This document shows positions 6,410 through 10,957 of a stretch of DNA of 10,957 nucleotides, one piece after another. Each line of letters opens with the position of its first letter. Within the stretch, counting starts at the first letter, position 1. The notes under the pieces are model-generated. The model made no database searches, was not told where the DNA came from, and saw only the letters and a list, made by a program, of their open reading frames with translations. The translations under genes were made by a program, and so were the position numbers. This DNA is from Actinomycetota bacterium (GTDB lineage Bacteria; Actinomycetota; Acidimicrobiia; Acidimicrobiales; Microtrichaceae): contig WLLG01000040.1 in the NCBI GenBank assembly GCA_009700815.1, positions 1 to 10,957 on the forward strand, read 5' to 3'.

Positions 6410-7363
6410 CTAGCGGGAACCAATAGATCGGAAATAATCGATTGTTTGGGTAAGACCCTGCTCTAGGTCAACTACTGGTGCCCATCCGAGTAAGTCTTGT
6501 GCTCGCGTAATATCTGGCCTACGGCGGACGGGATCATTCTGGGGAAGCGGTAGCAACTGCACGCCAGCGGTAGACCCCGTTAGTTCAAGCACAATCTCGG
6601 CAAGCTGCAGCACCGTATGCTCAGTCGGGTTTCCAATATTCACGGGGCCTGTTAGCTCGCTGTCGAGCAGCAACAAGATGCCCGCAGCCTGATCCTCTAC
6701 ATAGCAATAGCTACGGGTTTGGGAACCATCGCCAAAGATGCTGAGTGGCCGATTGGCAAGTGCCTGGGTGATGAAGTTGGGCACCACTCGGCCATCGTCG
6801 GCTCGATTCCGCGGACCATAGGTGTTGAAAATGCGAACGATTCGGATGTCTAGGTCACGGTCTCTGCGATACGTATCTGCTGCGGCCTCGCCAAACCGCT
6901 TTGTTTCGTCATAGCAACTGCGCTCGCCCAGGGTGTTGACGTTGCCGAGGTAGGACTCGGACTGGGGATGCACCTCTGGTTCGCCATAGACCTCGCTACT
7001 TGAGGCAAACAAGTACTTTGCACCAGTTCGGTCGGCAAGGTCTAAGGCATTGAGCGTGCCGATGGATCCCACCCGAAGGATCTCAAGGGGCATGGTACGA
7101 AAGTGAAGTGGCGAGGCTGGCGAGGCCAGATGAAGCACTGCATCAAGCGATCCTGATACTTCAATCCCATCTGAGATGTCTGCCTCGAGGAACTCAAAGT
7201 TTGGATGCTCCAGCGCTGCACCCAAGTTTGCTTTGGCGCCAGTGAGAAAGTTGTCTACGCCAACCACTGCATCACCGCGTGCAAGTAAGACATCGACAAT
7301 ATGCGATCCGAGCATGCCAGCGGCACCCGTGACCAAGATCCGCTGCTGCTGTGAAACTGCCAT
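6410..7363 (-). CDS. UDP-glucuronate decarboxylase (UDP-xylose synthase), extended SDR family
   Basis: The product is 317 residues, the usual length for a bacterial UXS. It oxidises UDP-glucuronate at C4, decarboxylates it and reduces it to UDP-xylose using tightly bound NAD, in the cytosol. The NAD motif TGAAGMLGSH is at 12-21 with the acidic ribose-binding VDN near 36-38. HLASPASPLHF (78-88), SSSEVYGEPEVHP (121-133) and NVNTLGERSCYDETKR (141-156) are UXS hallmarks; the catalytic pair is Tyr151 and Lys155. Further matches are DGRVVPNF, GDGSQTRSYCYVED and the C-terminal RRRPDITRAQDLLGW. ATG 7363 lies 12 nt after the WecG-type stop, so the three glycan genes look co-transcribed. The product would supply xylose, or a UDP-4-keto-pentose precursor, to the polysaccharide. 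Other NDP-sugar epimerases are less likely because of the ERSCYDE and HLASPASP motifs. Confidence 0.9.
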   Translation of the reverse strand: MAVSQQQRILVTGAAGMLGSHIVDVLLARGDAVVGVDNFLTGAKANLGAALEHPNFEFLEADISDGIEVSGSLDAVLHLASPASPLHFRTMPLEILRVGSIGTLNALDLADRTGAKYLFASSSEVYGEPEVHPQSESYLGNVNTLGERSCYDETKRFGEAAADTYRRDRDLDIRIVRIFNTYGPRNRADDGRVVPNFITQALANRPLSIFGDGSQTRSYCYVEDQAAGILLLLDSELTGPVNIGNPTEHTVLQLAEIVLELTGSTAGVQLLPLPQNDPVRRRPDITRAQDLLGWAPVVDLEQGLTQTIDYFRSIGSR

Positions 7364-7375
7364 CTCTGTGGACCG

Positions 7376-8545
7376 TTACCTTTTTTGGCGCAACTTGAGT
7401 TGCCTTGTGAAGTCTTGCATCAGGACTCCTGAGCCAGAGCGTGAATTCTGGCACTGTTCGACCAGAATCTGAAGCGCAGCTTCAGAGAAGTCCTCTGCTG
7501 GGCAACACAGGGTTTGACTGAGCTGTTCGGCTGCAGAGCCCTCACAGGCGAACTCCTGAGCGAGCTTTGCTGCACCGTAGGTCTGCAGCGATTCGGGCAG
7601 GTCAATCTGACTCAACCAGAGTGTTGCGGTTGCGGCTGCGGCTGTGTTTAGGTCTGCGTCTGGGTCGAGTTGGCTCTGGGGTAGAGATATTCGCGGGATG
7701 TCGCGAGTCGCTTCCCAAGCCGCACCCCAAGGCCGCATGACACGTGGTGCAACGGGGGCATGGCGAACTGCTCGCAGAAAATCCGGTGCCGCCCCACGGA
7801 CAAACACCAGGTTGCCAATGAGGTAGCGCCGCCAGAGGCGCTTCGGTTCGCTGCATAGGCGAAAGAGCCATTCGAGGCCCCGTTGCTGCATCCACTTCGG
7901 AGCTTGTGACTTGTTTCCCGCCAAGAAATCAAAGGCGGCGCCGACAGGAATGAGCACTGCAGGGACCTCTGGTCGGAGCCGATGGACAAGTTCATCTTGT
8001 TGTGGGGTACCGAGACCGATCCACACCACATCCGCCTGACTGTCCCGAATCCGGGCGGCTAGGGATTGCTCCTCGATCCGCGTTGAGGGGCGAAATGGTG
8101 GAGCCTCGCTCCCAACAATTTGAGCACCGGGAAAGCGAGTCTCCAGTCTCTCTTGCAACTGCGAAAGTGTTTCTTCAGTAGTTCCGTACAAGTAGTGGCG
8201 AAGCCCGCTGCTGCGACCCTGATCGAGAGTCTGGCTCATCAGGTCGGGCCCGTACACGCGATTGCTGATTGGCAGTCCAAAGCGTTTACCCAACCAGACC
8301 AATGGCATGCCATCGGGCAGGTTGAGATCGCCCGAGTCGACCCGGTCTGCGTGCGCTGGGTCCTTGAGCCCGTAGGCCAGAGTCCATGCGTTGCACAGGT
8401 GCACAGCCACGCCGCGCTGCTCATTCCGGTTGCTCCGCAGAGCACTTGCCTGAGCGATTGTTTGCGCAACTGCTTCGTCTAGGTCGATGCAGTCAATCCG
8501 AATCCCACAAGTACGAATCGCAGGGTTTGATCTGCGGTTATCCAC
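7376..8545 (-). CDS. WecG/TagA/CpsF-family glycosyltransferase with C-terminal extension
   Basis: The product is 389 residues against about 240-260 for most members. The GT26 core spans about 14-253: HLCNAWTLAY (49-58), LNLPDGMPLVW (74-84, with the acidic residue expected at the active site), RVYGPDLM (96-103), WIGLGTPQQDEL (175-186), VGAAFDFLAG (201-210), RAP-like QAPKWMQQRGLEWLFRL (214-230) and EPKRLWRRYLIGN (233-245). Family members transfer N-acetylmannosamine, its uronic acid or glucose to a lipid-linked sugar at the cytosolic membrane face; the substrate here cannot be told. The 135 residues after 253 do not resemble the family. They are Ala/Leu/Gln-rich and mostly helical in character, with three cysteines. 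The start GTG 8545 sits inside the stop of the sugar transferase (8-bp overlap), pointing to translational coupling. It probably acts directly after that enzyme in building the lipid-linked unit. Confidence 0.9.
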   Translation of the reverse strand: MDNRRSNPAIRTCGIRIDCIDLDEAVAQTIAQASALRSNRNEQRGVAVHLCNAWTLAYGLKDPAHADRVDSGDLNLPDGMPLVWLGKRFGLPISNRVYGPDLMSQTLDQGRSSGLRHYLYGTTEETLSQLQERLETRFPGAQIVGSEAPPFRPSTRIEEQSLAARIRDSQADVVWIGLGTPQQDELVHRLRPEVPAVLIPVGAAFDFLAGNKSQAPKWMQQRGLEWLFRLCSEPKRLWRRYLIGNLVFVRGAAPDFLRAVRHAPVAPRVMRPWGAAWEATRDIPRISLPQSQLDPDADLNTAAAATATLWLSQIDLPESLQTYGAAKLAQEFACEGSAAEQLSQTLCCPAEDFSEAALQILVEQCQNSRSGSGVLMQDFTRQLKLRQKR

Positions 8546-9179
8546 CGATCAAGTTGTGCTGTGTTTTGTGATCAGCTCGTTCTTTGAGATCCACCAACGT
8601 GATGACATCGCCAGAACCGAGGATCTGAATCGTGCGGCAGAGGATCCAGAAGTCAAGCTTCGCCGAGGCGGACTCAACATAGATGCGGTCGAACTCGGGG
8701 GATTCATTGATGAGTTCGGAAGAGGCCTCACTGATCTGCCAGGTCCCTGTCATTCCAGGCAGCACTGAAGTTCGCATCTCGACAAAGTCGGGGTCAAACG
8801 TGCTTGACAAGGCCACCATTTCAGGCCGCGGACCGACTAGCGACATGTTTCCGGCCGCTACTGACCACAACTGGGGAAGTTCGTCAATGTGGGTTCGCCG
8901 CAGCAGGCGAGTCCACCTTCCATAGGTCACGGCATTGAGGGAGTATTTGTCGAGGGTGCTCGAGGTCGTCGTTGGCAGGGAACGAATCTTTGGCAAGAGG
9001 AACGTTTGCTGATGGAGGCCCACGCGCTCCTGTCTAAAGACTGGATTGGCGCGAAACCTGATCGCCGAAATTACTAGACAAGGCAACACAAGCGGAAGCG
9101 TCAGCAGCGAGAGAAGGGCGGCCGAACAGCGCTCAACCACTGCTCTCCTTCGGCTGAGCGACCAGTGAGTTGGTTCCAT
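8538..9179 (-). CDS. Undecaprenyl-phosphate sugar-1-phosphate transferase (bacterial sugar transferase, PF02397)
   Basis: About 213 residues, a normal length for the small monotopic phosphoglycosyl transferases. It would transfer a sugar-1-phosphate from a nucleotide sugar to undecaprenyl phosphate, the priming step of glycan synthesis. Residues 18-40 form the membrane-embedded hydrophobic segment. Then come FRQERVG (48-54), KIRSLPTT (64-71, in place of the usual KFRSM), THIDELPQLW (96-105) with the Asp-Glu dyad, NMSLVGPRPE (111-120), PGMTGTWQI (141-149) and DFWILCRTIQIL (near 176-187). ATG 9179 gives the expected N-terminus. ATG 9233 would add 18 residues and has better upstream GGAG/AGG, so it remains possible; still longer starts run into the terminator and tRNA-Arg region and are rejected. 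It is the first gene of the minus-strand cluster and overlaps the WecG-type gene by 8 bp. Confidence 0.9.
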   Translation of the reverse strand: MEPTHWSLSRRRAVVERCSAALLSLLTLPLVLPCLVISAIRFRANPVFRQERVGLHQQTFLLPKIRSLPTTTSSTLDKYSLNAVTYGRWTRLLRRTHIDELPQLWSVAAGNMSLVGPRPEMVALSSTFDPDFVEMRTSVLPGMTGTWQISEASSELINESPEFDRIYVESASAKLDFWILCRTIQILGSGDVITLVDLKERADHKTQHNLIGG

Positions 9180-9280
9180 GGCTAGGACTCGCAGTCTTCC
9201 CGGGGGGGATTCCAGGAACAGAAACCGCAACATTACCTGAAAACTCCAAGGGGAAATGAACACTCCCGGCGCCGCCCAAA

Positions 9281-9313
9281 AACTGAACAAGCCCCCACAA
9301 TTGCGGGGGCTTG
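9281..9313 (-). terminator. Rho-independent-type terminator of tRNA-Arg
   Basis: A 9-bp perfect GC-rich stem (9288-9296 with 9305-9313, 8-nt loop) lies 3 nt beyond the tRNA CCA on the minus strand and is followed there by GTTCAGTTTTT. The interrupted T tract is somewhat weak. It separates tRNA transcription from the glycan cluster. Confidence 0.75.
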
Positions 9314-9316
9314 CGG

Positions 9317-9393
9317 TGGTGCGCTCGGCGGGACTTGAACCCACAACCTTCTGATCCGTAGTCAGATGCTCTATCCAATTGAGCTACGAACGC
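9317..9393 (-). tRNA. tRNA-Arg(ACG)
   Basis: 77 nt including an encoded CCA (9317-9319). The acceptor stem GCGTTCG pairs with CGAGCGC (one G-U pair), with discriminator A. The D stem is GCTC/GAGC, and the anticodon stem TCTGA/TCAGA closes the loop CTACGGA with anticodon ACG, so it reads CGN arginine codons after wobble deamination. The T stem is GTGGG/CCCGC around TTCAAGT. Confidence 0.97.
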
Positions 9394-9427
9394 TTGGAGT
9401 TGATGACTCTAGCAACTCGGATGAATT

Positions 9428-9444
9428 TGGTCGATATTCGACCA
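9428..9444. repeat. Short perfect hairpin between the two tRNAs
   Basis: TGGTCGA (9428-9434) and TCGACCA (9438-9444) form a 7-bp stem with a 3-nt loop, midway between tRNA-Ser and tRNA-Arg. It could be a weak terminator, a processing hairpin or a protein site. No T tract follows on either strand. Confidence 0.45.
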
Positions 9445-9462
9445 GAAACATCCGGGTTGGTC

Positions 9463-9498
9463 TGGCTCTGCCGCCGGCCGAAGCTGGCGACAGAGCCA
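9463..9498 (-). terminator. Strong hairpin directly 3' of tRNA-Ser
   Basis: TGGCTCTG (9463-9470) pairs with CAGAGCCA (9491-9498); after one C/A mismatch the stem continues CGCC/GGCG (9472-9475 with 9486-9489). It begins 2 nt after the tRNA CCA on the minus strand. No U tract follows, so it may be a processing or stability element or a terminator of the U-less kind. Confidence 0.5.
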
Positions 9499-9500
9499 TA

Positions 9501-9592
<92 letters not shown>

Positions 9593-9723
9593 AACGAGTT
9601 AGGTACTGTACCTGCTCTTCGGTGTGCCCGACCACCGCAAGGTAGTGCTGGGCTAGATCACCCAAAAGATTTTCTGAGTCCAAACCAAACCTTGCAGGCC
9701 ACTTCATCGTGTCTACGTGTTGA
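9593..9723. other. Divergent intergenic region between tRNA-Ser and the ECF sigma gene
   Basis: 131 bp without a gene. It should carry the tRNA-Ser promoter (leftward) and the sigma operon promoter (rightward). Near the tRNA end is the odd palindrome AGGTACTGTACCT (9601-9613); read leftward it contains TACAGT, a possible -10, but I see no matching -35. The right end holds the candidate sigma promoter listed separately. Confidence 0.6.
9688..9713 (+). promoter_or_regulatory. Candidate ECF-type autoregulated promoter
   Basis: AAC (9688-9690, within CAAACCTT) is followed after 17 nt by CGTGTC (9708-9713), similar to the AAC / CGTC elements of many ECF sigma promoters. Transcription would begin near 9720-9724, at or just before the ATG, giving a leaderless message; no Shine-Dalgarno precedes that ATG. 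Judged by eye only. Confidence 0.35.
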
Positions 9724-10305
9724 ATGGCTGTATTGGAATGGTCAGCAGATGAAGCCGAGGTTCACGCGCGGGTTGTCCCGAGTGAGTTTGACGCGTTGTT
9801 TCTTGCTGGGTACGGCCGGCTTGTGCGATCAGTTTCGTATATCTGCGGAGATCCCGAAGTTGCTGCAGATTGTGTAGCCGACGCGTTTGAGCGAGCGTTT
9901 GTCAGGTGGCGCAAGGTCGGGCAATTAGATGATCCCCTCGGTTGGGTACGACGGGTAGCAATTCACCGCGCTACCGACGTCCATCGCCGGCGGGTTCGCG
10001 GACGTCGAGCTGTGCTCAGGCTCGGGATGCGACCAGAACCGCCCAGCCGAATGGCGCAGCAGATGTCCGACTCGATGCAATTCCATGACAGCGAGTTGGC
10101 CGCTGCAGTTGCAGAACTCAGTCAGCAACAGCGTGCCGTTGTGGTGCTGCACTACCTAGATGACATGTCTGTGATTGAGGTTTCAGCAGCCCTATCGCTC
10201 AGCGACGGAGCAGTGAAGTACCACCTACATCAGGCCCGGGCACGACTACGAAACATCCTGCAGCCACATGACTCAGACGCCCCCTATCGAGAAGGTGCAC
10301 CATGA
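9724..10305 (+). CDS. ECF-family RNA polymerase sigma factor
   Basis: The product is 193 residues, the normal size for an ECF sigma with only regions 2 and 4. Region 2 (about 20-86) starts SEFDALFLAGYGRLVRSV and includes DPEVAADCVADAFERAF and the DPLGWVRRVAIHRATDVHRR stretch that binds the -10 element. An Arg-rich linker follows (about 84-105). Region 4 (about 126-178) holds LSQQQRAVVVLHYLDD and the helix-turn-helix ending LSDGAVKYHLHQARARLR. It directs RNA polymerase to a specific stress or envelope regulon. ATG 9724 is used; with no Shine-Dalgarno it may be leaderless. Its TGA overlaps the next ATG (ATGA), the common arrangement for an ECF sigma and its membrane anti-sigma. The signal is unknown, and a link with the neighbouring glycan locus is possible but unproved. 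Confidence 0.93.
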   Translation: MAVLEWSADEAEVHARVVPSEFDALFLAGYGRLVRSVSYICGDPEVAADCVADAFERAFVRWRKVGQLDDPLGWVRRVAIHRATDVHRRRVRGRRAVLRLGMRPEPPSRMAQQMSDSMQFHDSELAAAVAELSQQQRAVVVLHYLDDMSVIEVSAALSLSDGAVKYHLHQARARLRNILQPHDSDAPYREGAP

Positions 10306-10957
10306 ATCTTGAAGACCACTTTGATGATGAACTCCGAAACCGCTTTCAATCCTCTGAGTTTTCCCAAGATGGCGCTCAAAGCGACTTGGAGCAGTTGCAG
10401 CCTCGGTTTACTAGGGCTCGCCGCAACCGGCAGCTAGCGAGTGCAACAGCTTCGGTGGCTGCAGTGCTGCTTGTTGTGGTTGTAGGAGCGTCAGCATTCT
10501 CTGGTGCTGCTGGCCGACAGGTTGTAAACGTTGCTGATGATTCGCGCCGCGAGCAGACCAGAGAAGAACTGATTCCGGAACTGCCAGTTTCGTCTCTGCC
10601 AGAGAACCCCGAGGTCACAGAATCCTCTCTGCCAGAGAACCCCGATATCGCAGTGAGTTCTGATGGATCTTCAGTCAGTACTGTTCCAGGCGACCAATCT
10701 GGAGGAGCCGATTCCGGGAATTACCCCCAAAGTGAACCAAGTATCGGTTCAGCGCCGCCAGCATCAGAGGTGCCGCCTGTTCCCGACACGGTCCCTCAGC
10801 CACCAGCCCCCGCACCGACGGTTGCGCCTGTTGGCGGCACCACGACTTTGTCGGCGGAGGGCGGGACTACCACTGTCATTTGGACGGCTTCGAGCATTCG
10901 AGTTGTGACCACTGCACCAAACGCCGGTTGGCAACTTGAGCGCATTGAGCAGGGTTC
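10302..10957 (+). CDS. Single-pass membrane protein, probable anti-sigma/sensor partner (3' end outside window)
   Basis: The frame is open from ATG 10302 to the window end, 218 codons with no stop. The start overlaps the sigma factor TGA by 4 nt. Residues 1-43 are charged and predicted cytoplasmic (MNLEDHFDDELRNRF, then Arg-rich TRARRNRQ), residues about 44-65 form one membrane helix, and the rest is predicted outside: Ser/Glu/Pro-rich (about 80-178, with SSLPENP twice and PPVPDTVPQPPAPAP), then a more structured Thr/Val-rich segment (180-218) that continues beyond the edge. No zinc-binding HxxxCxxC anti-sigma motif is visible. I do not recognise a named family. The topology, overlap and position beside an ECF sigma factor suggest an anti-sigma or signal-sensing protein, by context only. 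Confidence 0.75.
   Translation, partial: MNLEDHFDDELRNRFQSSEFSQDGAQSDLEQLQPRFTRARRNRQLASATASVAAVLLVVVVGASAFSGAAGRQVVNVADDSRREQTREELIPELPVSSLPENPEVTESSLPENPDIAVSSDGSSVSTVPGDQSGGADSGNYPQSEPSIGSAPPASEVPPVPDTVPQPPAPAPTVAPVGGTTTLSAEGGTTTVIWTASSIRVVTTAPNAGWQLERIEQG
10593..10645 (+). repeat. 33-nt direct repeat inside the putative anti-sigma gene
   Basis: An identical 20-nt core occurs at 10593-10612 and 10626-10645, offset 33 nt. In frame it encodes SSLPENP followed by an acidic residue, twice. The offset is a multiple of three, so it reads as a tandem peptide repeat in the extracytoplasmic linker. Confidence 0.8.

Noticed and set aside
9180..9344. Sugar transferase starting at 9344
   Set aside because: The extension runs through the terminator hairpin and the 3' part of tRNA-Arg and has no resemblance to the family; only 9233 and 9179 remain plausible.

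Overview
The window looks like chromosomal DNA of a high-to-moderate GC actinomycete. An Acidimicrobiia-type lineage is my best guess, but the placement rests on gene style alone: a DUF4012 protein, a stand-alone LytR_C protein, a fused Wzz/tyrosine-kinase chain regulator, an LAxTG-type surface protein, and frequent GTG/TTG or SD-poor starts. There is no rRNA or marker gene to confirm it. Almost the whole window is an exopolysaccharide / cell-envelope glycan locus, followed by two tRNA genes and the start of an ECF sigma-factor operon.

Left arm, plus strand (1-1734): the C-terminal two thirds of GDP-L-fucose synthase (cut by the window edge), then a low-molecular-weight protein tyrosine phosphatase whose start overlaps the fucose synthase stop, then a membrane-anchored LytR C-terminal-domain protein. 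Central block, minus strand (1699-9179), in transcription order: an undecaprenyl-phosphate sugar-1-phosphate transferase, a WecG/TagA/CpsF glycosyltransferase with a long C-terminal extension, a UDP-glucuronate decarboxylase (UDP-xylose synthase), an 87-bp gap with a candidate promoter and operator-like palindrome, a secreted Ig-like protein ending in an LAATG sorting signal, a large multi-pass DUF4012 protein, and a Wzz chain-length regulator fused to a bacterial tyrosine kinase. The two arms are convergent and their last codons overlap by 36 bp.

Together these genes suggest synthesis and control of a surface polysaccharide. GDP-fucose and UDP-xylose would be donor sugars, the sugar transferase would load the first sugar phosphate on the lipid carrier, and the WecG-type enzyme would add another residue. 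The Wzz-kinase would control chain length and export through cycles of tyrosine phosphorylation, reversed by the phosphatase. The DUF4012, LytR_C and LAxTG proteins are probably envelope-side partners, but their functions are not known from sequence.

Right arm: minus-strand tRNA-Arg(ACG) with a terminator-like hairpin and tRNA-Ser(GCT) with a strong 3' hairpin (9281-9592). A 131-bp divergent intergenic region follows. Next come an ECF sigma factor on the plus strand (9724-10305) and, overlapping it by ATGA, a single-pass membrane protein with a proline/serine-rich outer region, probably its anti-sigma or sensor partner, which runs off the window end.
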